Positions 34,896 through 42,603 of a stretch of 51,501 nucleotides of DNA are shown here, piece after piece. A program made the position numbers and the translations under genes. A model generated the notes under the pieces. It worked only from the letters and a program-made list of their open reading frames with translations, searched no databases and was not told the DNA's origin. Every line of letters starts with the position of its first letter. Positions within the stretch are counted from its first letter, which is position 1. Source of the DNA: Gemmatimonadota bacterium (GTDB taxonomy: Bacteria > Gemmatimonadota > Gemmatimonadetes > Palauibacterales > Palauibacteraceae); contig JAJDUL010000059.1 in the NCBI GenBank assembly GCA_022826685.1, positions 1 through 51,501 on the forward strand. Reading direction: 5' to 3'.

Positions 34896-35494
34896 TCCGC
34901 CGCCTCCGGGGCAAGCTCGTCGGGCGCGAGGAGGGCGTCGTCGAGGTCCTCACGGGCGACGGCGTCGGCTATGAGGTCGGCGTGCCGCTCGGGCTCGCCG
35001 GGCGCCTTCCGCCCGAGGGATCCGAGGTCGAGCTGCACACCGTCCTCGTCGTGCGCGACGACGCCTTCGAGCTGTTCGGCTTCGAGACGCCGCGCGACCG
35101 CGAACTCTTCCAGCGGCTTCGGGTCCCGAGCGGCGTGGGCCCCCGGCTCGCGCTCGCGATCCTGGGAGCGCTTCGGCCCGAACGCGTCGTGCGCGCGATC
35201 CGGGCCAAGGACCACCGCACGCTCCAGACCGTGAGCGGCGTCGGCAAGAAGACGGCCGAACGCATCGTGATCGAACTCAGCGACAAGCTCGACGACCTCG
35301 GCGACATGGGCGACGACCCCGTGCCGGGCGGCGGGGTCGCCGCGGCGGCCGTGCAGGCGCTGCGCGGCCTCGGCTATCCGCGCTCCCAGAGCGAGAACGC
35401 CGTCAGCCGCGCCCTGCAGGGACTCGCGGAAGCCGGCGAGGACCCCGATGTCGGGGCCGAGGAACTCGTGCGCCGCGCGCTGCAGCACGTATGA
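34892..35494 (+). CDS. ruvA: Holliday junction DNA helicase subunit RuvA
   Basis: 200 residues from GTG overlapping ruvC. The OB-fold N-terminus (IRRLRGKLV ... [10 protein letters not shown]), the paired helix-hairpin-helix region ([16 protein letters not shown] and [19 protein letters not shown]) and the C-terminal helical domain that binds RuvB ([20 protein letters not shown]) are all present. RuvA tetramers hold the four-way junction. The linker has a Gly/Pro stretch typical of the family. Confidence 0.96.
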   Translation: MIRRLRGKLVGREEGVVEVLTGDGVGYEVGVPLGLAGRLPPEGSEVELHTVLVVRDDAFELFGFETPRDRELFQRLRVPSGVGPRLALAILGALRPERVVRAIRAKDHRTLQTVSGVGKKTAERIVIELSDKLDDLGDMGDDPVPGGGVAAAAVQALRGLGYPRSQSENAVSRALQGLAEAGEDPDVGAEELVRRALQHV

Positions 35495-36636
35495 CCGCGC
35501 CGGGGCCGCCGGGCCGATCCGGCGACACGCGGAACGCGGGCGACACGGGCGCGGGGGACGCCGGGGGCGAGGCCCGTCCGCGCACGGAGATCACGACGCC
35601 CGAGGTGCTCGAGAGCGACGAGCGTCCGGACGCCTCGCTGCGCCCGCGGCGGCTCGACGAGTTCATCGGACAGGCGCGGGTCAAGGAGAGCCTCTCCGTC
35701 TTCGTGGAGGCGGCGCTGGGTCGCGAGGAGGCGCTCGACCACACCCTCTTCTACGGCCCGCCGGGCCTTGGGAAGACGACGCTCGCCCTCCTCCTCGCGG
35801 CCGAACTCGGCGTCGGGATCAAGCTCACCTCCGGCCCCGTGCTCGAGAAGCCGGGCGACCTCGCCGGCCTGCTCACGAACCTCCCGCCGCGCGGCATCCT
35901 CTTCATCGACGAGATCCACCGTCTTCGTCCCGTGATCGAGGAGTTCCTCTACCCGGCGATGGAGGACTACCGCATCGAGATCCGGCTCGGCGACGGTCCC
36001 CGGGTGGAGACCTTCTCGATGAAGCTCGAGCGCTTCACGCTCGTGGGCGCGACGACCCGTTTCGGGCTCCTGACCGCCCCGATGCGCGCGCGCTTCGGCG
36101 TCATCGAGCGCCTCGGCTACTACCCCCCGGAGGAACTCGCGCGCATCGTCACCCGCTCCGCGAGCCTCCTCGACATCCCGATCACGCCCGGAGGCGCCGA
36201 GGAGATCGCCCGCCGCGCGCGCGGCACCCCCCGGATCGCGAACCGCCTCCTGCGCCGCGTCCGCGACTACGCGCAAGTGCGGAGCGACGGCACGATCGAT
36301 TCCGGGACGGCGGAGAAGGGCCTCACGCTGCTGAACGTCGACGAGTACGGCCTCGACGAGATGGACGCGCGCGTGCTGAAGGCGATCATCGAGACCTTCG
36401 AGGGGGGGCCGGTGGGACTCGCCTCTCTCGCGGTCGCCGTGGCCGAGGACGCGGGGACGCTCGAGGAGGTCTACGAGCCGTACCTGATCCAGAACGGGTA
36501 CATGCAGCGCACGTCACGCGGCCGCGTGGCCACCCGGAAGGCGTACGAGCGCTTCGGTTACGCCCTCCCGCGCGACCGGGAAGGGTCGGAGGGCGGGGGC
36601 GGGGCACAGGGTGCGCTGTTCGGCGATGGCGGATGA
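35491..36636 (+). CDS. ruvB: Holliday junction DNA helicase ATPase RuvB
   Basis: 381 residues starting in an ATGA overlap with ruvA. Walker A is GPPGLGKTT, Walker B FIDEIHRL, sensor 1 GATTRFG and the arginine-finger region PMRARFG; the winged-helix C-terminus reads IEPYLIQ-like ([18 protein letters not shown]). It is the motor of branch migration. About 35 residues of Gly/Asp/Ala-rich sequence precede the usual start, and a Gly-rich tail follows the fold. The stop lies inside the first codons of queA. Confidence 0.96.
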   Translation: MTAPGPPGRSGDTRNAGDTGAGDAGGEARPRTEITTPEVLESDERPDASLRPRRLDEFIGQARVKESLSVFVEAALGREEALDHTLFYGPPGLGKTTLALLLAAELGVGIKLTSGPVLEKPGDLAGLLTNLPPRGILFIDEIHRLRPVIEEFLYPAMEDYRIEIRLGDGPRVETFSMKLERFTLVGATTRFGLLTAPMRARFGVIERLGYYPPEELARIVTRSASLLDIPITPGGAEEIARRARGTPRIANRLLRRVRDYAQVRSDGTIDSGTAEKGLTLLNVDEYGLDEMDARVLKAIIETFEGGPVGLASLAVAVAEDAGTLEEVYEPYLIQNGYMQRTSRGRVATRKAYERFGYALPRDREGSEGGGGAQGALFGDGG

Positions 36637-37756
36637 GCCGGCCGGCCGGACGGAGGCGTACGACTACGAGCTGCCGGCCGAGCTGATCGCGGCCCGCCCG
36701 GCCGCGCGGCGCGACGCCAGCCGCCTCCTCGTGCTGGATCGCGCGCGGCGCCGCTTCACGGACGCGGCCTTTCCCGCGCTGCTCGAGCGGCTCTCCGCCG
36801 GCGATGCCGTCGTCGTCAACGACAGCCGCGTCTTCCCGGCCCGGCTGCTGGGCCGCAAGCCGACCGGCGCCCGCGCCGAGATCCTCCTCGTCCGCCCCGA
36901 GTCCGACGCGCTCCAGCCGTTCGCCCCCTTCGACGAAGCGGACACCCGCCTCTGGCGCGCGATGGTCCGCCCCGGCGGCAAGCTCAAGCCCGGCCGCACG
37001 GTGGACATCGCGGACGGGTTCGCCGTCGAGATCCTCGACTCCGCCTCCGACGGCACCCGCCTCGTGCGGCTGACCGGCGACGACGACCCGTGGAGCCTGA
37101 TCGAGCGCCACGGCCGCGTCCCCCTCCCCCCGTACATCGTCCGCGACGCCCCCGACGATGCCGATGACCGGGAGCGTTACCAGACCGTGTACGCGGCGCC
37201 GGCCGGGAGCGTCGCCGCCCCGACGGCGGGACTTCACTTCACCCGGGAGACGCTCGCCGCGATCGAGGCCCGAGGCGTCCGTCTCGTGTCCCTCACCCTC
37301 CACGTCGGGTTCGGCACCTTCCGCCCCGTGACCGCGGACCGGATCGACGAGCACGAGGTCGCCCCCGAGGCGTACACCTTCTCCGCCGCCGCGGCCGAGG
37401 CGCTGAACGCGACGCGCGCGGCGGGCAGGCGCGTGTTCGCCGTCGGGACGACCTCCTGCCGCGTGCTGGAGACCGTCGTCGCGGGCGGGGGCGCGGGTGG
37501 TGGGGTCCTGGCGGGCGGCCCCTCGGCGGGCGGCCCCTTCGAACCGGGCCGGGGCTGGACGGACCTCTTCATCCGCCCCCCGTACACCTTCCGCGCCGTG
37601 GACGCCCTCGTGACGAACTTCCACCTTCCGCGCTCGAGCCTGCTCATGCTCGTCGCGGCATTCGCGGGCCGGGCACTCACGCTCGAGGCCTACGCGCACG
37701 CGATCCGCGAGCGATACCGCTTCTATTCCTACGGCGACGCGATGGTCATCACATGA
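36626..37756 (+). CDS. queA: S-adenosylmethionine:tRNA ribosyltransferase-isomerase
   Basis: 376 residues. QueA moves the ribosyl part of SAM onto preQ1 in tRNA to make epoxyqueuosine. Landmarks: [11 protein letters not shown] at the start, [75 protein letters not shown], and [19 protein letters not shown] Gly-rich insert of about 17 residues separates GTTSCRVLE from GWTDLF. ATG 36626 was chosen over ATG 36611 because it begins just before the conserved region; it overlaps ruvB by 11 bases. tgt follows, giving two consecutive queuosine steps. Confidence 0.96.
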   Translation: MADEPAGRTEAYDYELPAELIAARPAARRDASRLLVLDRARRRFTDAAFPALLERLSAGDAVVVNDSRVFPARLLGRKPTGARAEILLVRPESDALQPFAPFDEADTRLWRAMVRPGGKLKPGRTVDIADGFAVEILDSASDGTRLVRLTGDDDPWSLIERHGRVPLPPYIVRDAPDDADDRERYQTVYAAPAGSVAAPTAGLHFTRETLAAIEARGVRLVSLTLHVGFGTFRPVTADRIDEHEVAPEAYTFSAAAAEALNATRAAGRRVFAVGTTSCRVLETVVAGGGAGGGVLAGGPSAGGPFEPGRGWTDLFIRPPYTFRAVDALVTNFHLPRSSLLMLVAAFAGRALTLEAYAHAIRERYRFYSYGDAMVIT

Positions 37757-37766
37757 GAACGGTTCC

Positions 37767-38999
37767 GTGACGGGCCCCGCGGACGCCGCGACGGGACCGC
37801 CGGACGGCGTGGCCGGACCCGCGGACGGCGGGCGCTTCCGCGTCGAGGGAACGAGCGGGCGGGCGCGCGCCGCGGCGCTCCGCCTGTCGCGCGGCACGAT
37901 CCACACCCCGTGCTTCATGCCCGTCGGGACGCTCGGGACGGTGAAGTCGCTCACTCCCGGGGAACTCCGCGACGCGGGGGTCGAGGTCCTGCTCGGGAAC
38001 GCCTATCACCTCTACCTGAGGCCGGGCACGCGCGTGCTCCGGGAACTCGGCGGACTCCACCGGTTCATGGGATGGGACGGTCCCATCCTCACCGACTCGG
38101 GCGGGTTCCAGGTCTTCTCGCTCGCCCGCATCAACCGGATCGACGACGAGGGCGTCACCTTCCGCAGCCACCTGGACGGGAGCCTGCACCGGCTCACGCC
38201 GGAACTCTCGATGGAGATCCAGGCCGCGATCGGCTCGGACATCCGCATGGCATTCGACGAATGTCCCCCCGGCGAGTCCTCCCCCGAGGCCGCGCGGACC
38301 GCGGTCGAACGCACGCTCGCCTGGCTGGCGCGGTGCCGGGCGAGTCACGAAGCGCAGCGGGAGGCACATCCCGGCGACGGCGGTCTCCTCTTTCCCATCG
38401 TCCAGGGCGCCTCCTGTGAGAACCTTCGCCTCGAATCCGTCGAACGCACGCTCGCCATGGGCGAGTGGCCGGGCGTGGGGATCGGCGGACTCTCCGTGGG
38501 CGAGGAGAAAGAGGTGACGCACCGCGTGCTCGACGCCATCGAACCCGTCCTTCCCCCCGACCGGCCCCGCTACCTGATGGGCGTCGGCTATCCCGACGAC
38601 GTCATCGAGGCGGTGCGGCGCGGCGTGGACATGTTCGACTGCGTGGCGCCGACCCGGAACGGGCGCAACGGCACCGCCTTCACGGCCGAGGGCCGCCTCA
38701 ACATCAAAGGGGCCCGCTTCGCATCCGACCCCGCGCCGCTCGACGAGACGTGCGACGGCCCCTGCTGTACCGACTACAGCCGCGCCTACCTGCGGCACCT
38801 CTTCGTGAGCGGCGAACTGCTCGGCCTGCGGCTCCTCTCGCTGCACAACGTGCGCTTCCTGATCCGATTGACTTCCCACGCGCGCGCGGCGATCCTGCGG
38901 GACGAATACGACCGCTGGGCCGACGACTGGCTCGCGACCTACCGGCGCGGCTCCCCGCGCCCCGCGACCGAACAGGAAGGTGAGGACGGACCATGCTGA
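37767..38999 (+). CDS. tgt: Queuine/preQ1 tRNA-ribosyltransferase
   Basis: 410 residues from GTG. It exchanges guanine 34 for preQ1 in tRNAs with GUN anticodons. Catalytic Asp residues lie in ILTDSGGFQVFSL and MFDCVAPTRNGRNG; the zinc site is visible at the end (CDGPCCTDYSRAYLRHL with the later LLSLHN His). Residues 1-22 are a Gly/Ala/Pro/Asp-rich extension absent from most relatives. The stop overlaps yajC by seven bases. With queA directly upstream, the product of this step is queA's substrate. Confidence 0.96.
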   Translation: MTGPADAATGPPDGVAGPADGGRFRVEGTSGRARAAALRLSRGTIHTPCFMPVGTLGTVKSLTPGELRDAGVEVLLGNAYHLYLRPGTRVLRELGGLHRFMGWDGPILTDSGGFQVFSLARINRIDDEGVTFRSHLDGSLHRLTPELSMEIQAAIGSDIRMAFDECPPGESSPEAARTAVERTLAWLARCRASHEAQREAHPGDGGLLFPIVQGASCENLRLESVERTLAMGEWPGVGIGGLSVGEEKEVTHRVLDAIEPVLPPDRPRYLMGVGYPDDVIEAVRRGVDMFDCVAPTRNGRNGTAFTAEGRLNIKGARFASDPAPLDETCDGPCCTDYSRAYLRHLFVSGELLGLRLLSLHNVRFLIRLTSHARAAILRDEYDRWADDWLATYRRGSPRPATEQEGEDGPC

Positions 39000-39286
39000 T
39001 GCTGAACCTCATGGGCGCCCCCGAGGGAGGGACGGCGAATCCGGCCGCCACCATGATGATGATGTTCGGGTTCATCGCCATCTTCTATTTCATCTTCTTC
39101 CGTCCGCAGCGGAAGCAGCAGAAGGAGCACCAGGAGATGGTCAAGAACCTGAAGCGGGGGGACAAGGTTTCGACCATCGGCGGCATCGTGGGCGAGATCG
39201 TCCACCTCACGAACGACATCGTCACGATCAAGAGCGGCGACACGCGGGTCGAAGTCGAGCGCTCGAAGATCGGCAAGGTCAACTAG
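38993..39286 (+). CDS. yajC: Preprotein translocase accessory subunit YajC
   Basis: 97 residues with one transmembrane helix (about 20-37, MMMMFGFIAIFYFIFFRPQ), then the family signature FRPQRKQQKEHQEMVKNLKRGDKVSTIGGI as separate conserved blocks and a small soluble beta domain (TIKSGDTRVEVERSKIGKV). It binds SecDF at the Sec translocon. The usual tgt-yajC order is kept; secD is not next, as deformylase follows instead. ATG 38999, in frame, is a possible later start. Confidence 0.95.
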   Translation: MLMLNLMGAPEGGTANPAATMMMMFGFIAIFYFIFFRPQRKQQKEHQEMVKNLKRGDKVSTIGGIVGEIVHLTNDIVTIKSGDTRVEVERSKIGKVN

Positions 39287-39342
39287 CCGCCGCGGGTTCG
39301 GCGCCTCCGTCCCGCCGGCTCCGGTCGCCTCGCCGAGTCCTC

Positions 39343-39837
39343 GTGATCCTCGACATCCGCATCTTCGGAGACCCCGTCCTGCGGGAGAAGTGCGCGCCCG
39401 TGGCGGAGATCGACGACGAGGTCCGCCGGCTCGCCACCGACATGCAGGAGACGATGTACGACGCGGACGGCATCGGTCTCGCGGCGCCCCAGGTGGGGGT
39501 GCCGATCCGTCTCTTCGTGTACGATGTGCGGGACGACGAGATCCCGCCCGGCGTTCTCGTGAACCCCGAGATCGTCGAAGAAGAGGGCGCGACGAAGGAG
39601 GAGGAGGGATGCCTGAGCATCCCCGGACTGTCGGAGACGGTCGAGCGGAGCGAGTCCATCGTCGCTCGCGGCCTCGGATTGGACGGAGAACCGGTCGAAA
39701 TCCGCGCCGACGGCATTCTGAGCCGTTGCATCCAGCACGAGAAGGACCACCTGGACGGGGTCCTCTTCCTGGATCGCGTGAGCCCGCTCAAGCGCAAGCT
39801 CCTGCTGGCGAAGTGGCGGAAACAGGAGCGGGACTGA
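39343..39837 (+). CDS. def: Peptide deformylase
   Basis: 164 residues from GTG 39343, the only standard start before the conserved IRIFGDPVLR. It removes the formyl group from nascent peptides. All three motifs are intact: GIGLAAPQVG, EEGCLS (Cys metal ligand) and HEKDH (two His ligands and catalytic Glu). It is followed by fmt, which adds the formyl group to initiator tRNA, the common def-fmt pair. Confidence 0.96.
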   Translation: MILDIRIFGDPVLREKCAPVAEIDDEVRRLATDMQETMYDADGIGLAAPQVGVPIRLFVYDVRDDEIPPGVLVNPEIVEEEGATKEEEGCLSIPGLSETVERSESIVARGLGLDGEPVEIRADGILSRCIQHEKDHLDGVLFLDRVSPLKRKLLLAKWRKQERD

Positions 39838-39853
39838 AGCGGCCGCGGGCGGC

Positions 39854-39874
39854 ATGAGGGTTCTCTTCCGATGA
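39854..39874 (+). CDS. Six-codon minicistron overlapping the fmt start
   Basis: ATG AGG GTT CTC TTC CGA TGA, encoding MRVLFR. Its stop overlaps the fmt ATG (ATGA), and its sequence copies the first codons of fmt (ATGAGGGTTCT then TTC at a 17-base offset). It may be a slippage duplication that happens to form a coupled leader, or simply a by-product. Expression is unknown. Confidence 0.35.
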   Translation: MRVLFR

Positions 39875-40851
39875 GGGTTCTGTTCTGGGGCACGCCGGAG
39901 TTCGGGCTCCCCTCGCTGGAGGCGATGCGGGGGGCGGGGCACGACATCGCGGGCGTCGTCACGAACCCGGACCGGCCCGCCGGCCGGGGGAGGCGTCCGC
40001 GGACGAGTGCGGTGAAGGCGTGGGCGCTCGAGGCCGGAGTGCCGGTGCTGCAGCCCGAGCGTCCCGGCGAGGAGGCCTTCCTCGCCGCCGCCCGCCGACT
40101 GCGTCCCGACATCTCCGTCGTCGCGGCGTACGGCCGCCTCCTCCCGCAGGCGGCGCTCGATCTGCCGCCGCTCGGATCGCTGAACGTGCACGCGTCGCTC
40201 CTGCCCGCGCTGCGCGGCGCGGCGCCCATCAACTGGGCCATCATCCGGGGGCACCAAGTGTCCGGGGTCAGCATCCAGCGCATGGTCGCGGCACTCGACG
40301 CCGGCCCCGTGCTCGGGCAGACGCGGATCCCCATCCCGGCGGCGATGACGGCCGGGGAACTGTACGCGGAGGCCGCGAAGGCGGGGGGCGCACGGCTCGT
40401 CGCGGTGCTCGACGACCTGGCGTCCGGGCGGGCGGTGGAGCGGGCGCAGGACGACGCGCGCGCGACATGGGCGCCGAAGCTCGACCGCGAGACGGCGCGC
40501 ATCGACTGGTCGCGCCCCGCGGCCGAAGTGGCGAACTGGCTCCGCGGCTGCGACCCCTGGCCCGCCGCGTGGACGTCGCTCGCCGCGCCCGCCGCCCTCG
40601 CCGGTAGAACCGTGCAGTGCTTCGAGCCGGGCGTCGAAGGTTCCCCCGCGGGCGGCGCCGACCCCGACCGCGCCCACTCCGGAGCCGCCCCGGGCACCGT
40701 CGTGCGGGCCGATCCCGTTCGGGGACTGCGCGTCGCGACGGGATCGGGCGCGGTCTCCGTCGGCGCCGTGAAACCGGCCGGCCGCCGCCGCATGAGCGCG
40801 GCCGCCTGGGTGAGGGGGCTCCCGGATCCGAAGGAGGTCCGCTTCGACTGA
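39871..40851 (+). CDS. fmt: Methionyl-tRNA formyltransferase
   Basis: 326 residues. It formylates initiator Met-tRNA from 10-formyltetrahydrofolate. Landmarks: VLFWGTPEFGLPSLEA, VVTNPDRPAGRGR, VVAAYGRLLP, the catalytic region LNVHASLLPALRGAAPINWAI and the GVSIQRMVAALDAGPVL strand; the C-terminal tRNA-binding domain begins near 205 (IDWSRPAAEVANWLRGCDPWPAAW). A Gly/Asp-rich loop (about 253-272) is inserted in that domain. The start codon is preceded by a near-copy of itself 17 bases upstream but out of frame. Confidence 0.96.
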   Translation: MRVLFWGTPEFGLPSLEAMRGAGHDIAGVVTNPDRPAGRGRRPRTSAVKAWALEAGVPVLQPERPGEEAFLAAARRLRPDISVVAAYGRLLPQAALDLPPLGSLNVHASLLPALRGAAPINWAIIRGHQVSGVSIQRMVAALDAGPVLGQTRIPIPAAMTAGELYAEAAKAGGARLVAVLDDLASGRAVERAQDDARATWAPKLDRETARIDWSRPAAEVANWLRGCDPWPAAWTSLAAPAALAGRTVQCFEPGVEGSPAGGADPDRAHSGAAPGTVVRADPVRGLRVATGSGAVSVGAVKPAGRRRMSAAAWVRGLPDPKEVRFD

Positions 40852-40867
40852 GCCACGACTTCCGCGA

Positions 40868-41566
40868 CTGCACGTCCTCGTCTCGGAGCGGGAGCTGGGC
40901 GGGCCGGGGGACGGGAGCGGCCCAGGCGACCCGCGCGGGCTCACGGCGGTCGAGCGCGTGCTGGAGCGCGCGGCCCCCGTCGCGATCCATCTGCGGGCCC
41001 GGATCAGCGCCCGGCGGCTGTTCGAGGTCGCGGACCGGCTCGCCCCCATCGCGGACGGTGCCGGGGGCTGGCTCGTCGTGAACGGGCGGCCCGATGTGGC
41101 GCTGGCGGCGGGTGCGCGGGCCGTACAACTTGGGCGGACCGCGCTCCGGGTGGAGGAGACGCGCCGAATGATCCAGGCGTGCGCGGGGAGGCTCGCGATC
41201 GGGGCCTCCGTGCATGACGCGGAGGGGGCGCTGCGAGCGGTCCGGGAGGGCGCCGACTACATCGTGCTCGGCACGATCTACGCGACGCCCTCGCACCCCG
41301 GGGTCGAGGGAAGCGGTCCCGCCGCCGTGTCCGCGGTCCGCCGCCGACTGACCGCCCACCGGCTTGCCGTTCATCGGCCTTCCGCTCGGCGTCCGCCCTC
41401 GATTCTCGCGATCGGAGGCGTCGGCGCGGATCGGATCGAGGAGGTGACGGAGGCGGGAGCGTACGGCATCGTGGTGGGGCGGGCCGTGTGGTCCGCGCCC
41501 GACCCGTCGCGAGCCGCGCTCGGCCTGCGCAGGCAGCTCGACCGGCTGGACCGGCGGGACGGCTGA
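40868..41566 (+). CDS. ThiE/TenI-family protein (thiamin phosphate synthase or thiazole tautomerase); probable CTG start
   Basis: 232 residues from CTG 40868, 202 from the first standard start (GTG 40958). The CTG is preferred because the frame upstream of the GTG encodes LHVLVSERE, the expected first beta strand of the family barrel, and no ATG, GTG or TTG lies before it. Family features: VNGRPDVALAAGARAVQLG, GASVHDAEGALRAVREGADYIVLGTIY, and ILAIGGVGADRIEEVTEAGAYGIVVGRAVW. ThiE-specific pyrophosphate residues appear lost: QLREK is replaced by HLRARI and PTxTK by ATPSHPG. With thiS and thiG next to it, a TenI-like thiazole tautomerase is slightly favoured over ThiE. A short His/Arg/Pro insert sits near residue 175. 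Confidence 0.8.
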   Translation: MHVLVSERELGGPGDGSGPGDPRGLTAVERVLERAAPVAIHLRARISARRLFEVADRLAPIADGAGGWLVVNGRPDVALAAGARAVQLGRTALRVEETRRMIQACAGRLAIGASVHDAEGALRAVREGADYIVLGTIYATPSHPGVEGSGPAAVSAVRRRLTAHRLAVHRPSARRPPSILAIGGVGADRIEEVTEAGAYGIVVGRAVWSAPDPSRAALGLRRQLDRLDRRDG

Positions 41567-41612
41567 CCGGGTACGAACGTACCACCGACGCGATCGGTGA
41601 CCGGATACGAAC
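41564..41612 (+). repeat. Imperfect 15-base direct repeats before thiS
   Basis: TGACCGGGTACGAAC (41564-41578) and TGACCGGATACGAAC (41598-41612) differ at one base and start 34 bases apart, about three helical turns. They fill the gap between the ThiE/TenI stop and thiS, the second copy ending four bases before the thiS ATG. No thiamin-pyrophosphate riboswitch is visible in this gap. They could be a protein-binding site or a small duplication. Confidence 0.6.
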
Positions 41613-41615
41613 TTC

Positions 41616-41825
41616 ATGAAAATCATGCAGATACAGGTGAACGGAAAAGAGCGGGACGTTCCCGCGGGAACCTCGGTCGCGACGTTGCTCCGGGAGCTCG
41701 GACTCGATGGGCGCATGCTCGTCGTCGAGCTCAACCGGCGAATCGTCCGTCCGCCCGAGATCGAGAGCGTGCAACTGGAAGCGGGGGACCGCGTCGAACT
41801 CGTCCATTTCGTGGGAGGCGGATGA
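41616..41825 (+). CDS. thiS: Sulfur carrier protein ThiS
   Basis: 69 residues with a ubiquitin-like fold (IQVNGKERDVPAGTSVATLL, VVELNRRIVRPPEIESVQL, LEAGDRVELVHFVGGG). The C-terminal Gly-Gly is thiocarboxylated and hands sulfur to thiazole synthase. The extra final Gly (GGG) would be harmless or trimmed. One base separates it from thiG. The perfect 14-base palindrome that encodes VPAGT is the third copy of the element found at 5956. Confidence 0.95.
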   Translation: MKIMQIQVNGKERDVPAGTSVATLLRELGLDGRMLVVELNRRIVRPPEIESVQLEAGDRVELVHFVGGG

Positions 41826-41826
41826 G

Positions 41827-42603
41827 ATGGCGCCGCTCGAAATCGCCGGCCGCACCTTCGCCTCCCGCCTCATCGTCGGAACGGGGAAGTACCCGAGTCC
41901 CGAGATCATGCTCGACGCGATCCGGGCCTCCGGCGCCGACATGGTCACCGTCGCGGTGCGCCGGGTCGACATCGAGAACCCGGACCGCGACGACATCCTC
42001 CGCACGCTGAGCCCGGACGAGTTCAGCCTCCTGCCGAACACCGCCGCCTGCTACAGCGCCGAGGAGGCGATCCGCGCGGCGCGGCTGGGACGGGCGGCCG
42101 GCATGAGCGACTGGGTGAAGCTCGAAGTCATCGGCGACCCCGACACCCTCCTCCCCCACACCGAGGAGTTGATCGAGGCCACGCGCGTGCTCGTCGCCGA
42201 GGGGTTCGTCGTGCTCCCGTACACGAACGACGATCTCATCACGGCGTTGCGGCTCGAGGAGGCCGGGGCCGCCGCGGTAATGCCGCTCGCCTCGCCGATC
42301 GGGAGCGGTCTCGGGCTCCTCAACCCGCTCAACATCCGCATCATCAAGTCCCGCCTCTCCGTTCCCGTCATCGTCGACGCCGGCGTGGGCACGGCATCCG
42401 ACGCCTGCGCGACGATGGAGCAGGGCGTGGACGGGATCCTCATGAACACCGCGATCGCGGCGGCCGAGGACCCGGTGGAGATGGCCGGCGCCATGCGGCT
42501 GGCGGTGGAGGCCGGCCGGCGCGCCTACGTCGCCGGCCGCATGCCCCGGCGTGAATGGGCGGTGCCTTCGAGCCCGCTCGAGGGCGTGCCGCCGCCGGCT
42601 TGA
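41827..42603 (+). CDS. thiG: Thiazole synthase ThiG
   Basis: 258 residues, a TIM barrel that builds the thiamin thiazole from deoxyxylulose phosphate, dehydroglycine and ThiS-thiocarboxylate. Landmarks: ASRLIVGTGKYPSPEIMLDAI, VTVAVRR, LLPNTAACYSAEEAI, VKLEVIGD (Lys forming the imine), VLPYTNDD, PLASPIGSGLGL and VDAGVGTASDA. The source of dehydroglycine (ThiH or ThiO) is not in the window. The stop is in a TTGA overlap with rsmB. Confidence 0.96.
   Translation: MAPLEIAGRTFASRLIVGTGKYPSPEIMLDAIRASGADMVTVAVRRVDIENPDRDDILRTLSPDEFSLLPNTAACYSAEEAIRAARLGRAAGMSDWVKLEVIGDPDTLLPHTEELIEATRVLVAEGFVVLPYTNDDLITALRLEEAGAAAVMPLASPIGSGLGLLNPLNIRIIKSRLSVPVIVDAGVGTASDACATMEQGVDGILMNTAIAAAEDPVEMAGAMRLAVEAGRRAYVAGRMPRREWAVPSSPLEGVPPPA

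Noticed and set aside
36600..37770. PreQ1 riboswitch ahead of queA or tgt
   Set aside because: queA overlaps ruvB and tgt starts ten bases after queA, leaving no room for an aptamer.
40852..41615. TPP riboswitch controlling the thiamin genes
   Set aside because: The conserved THI-box elements (CTGAGA and the later ACCTGATCTGG-type block) are not present in this stretch.
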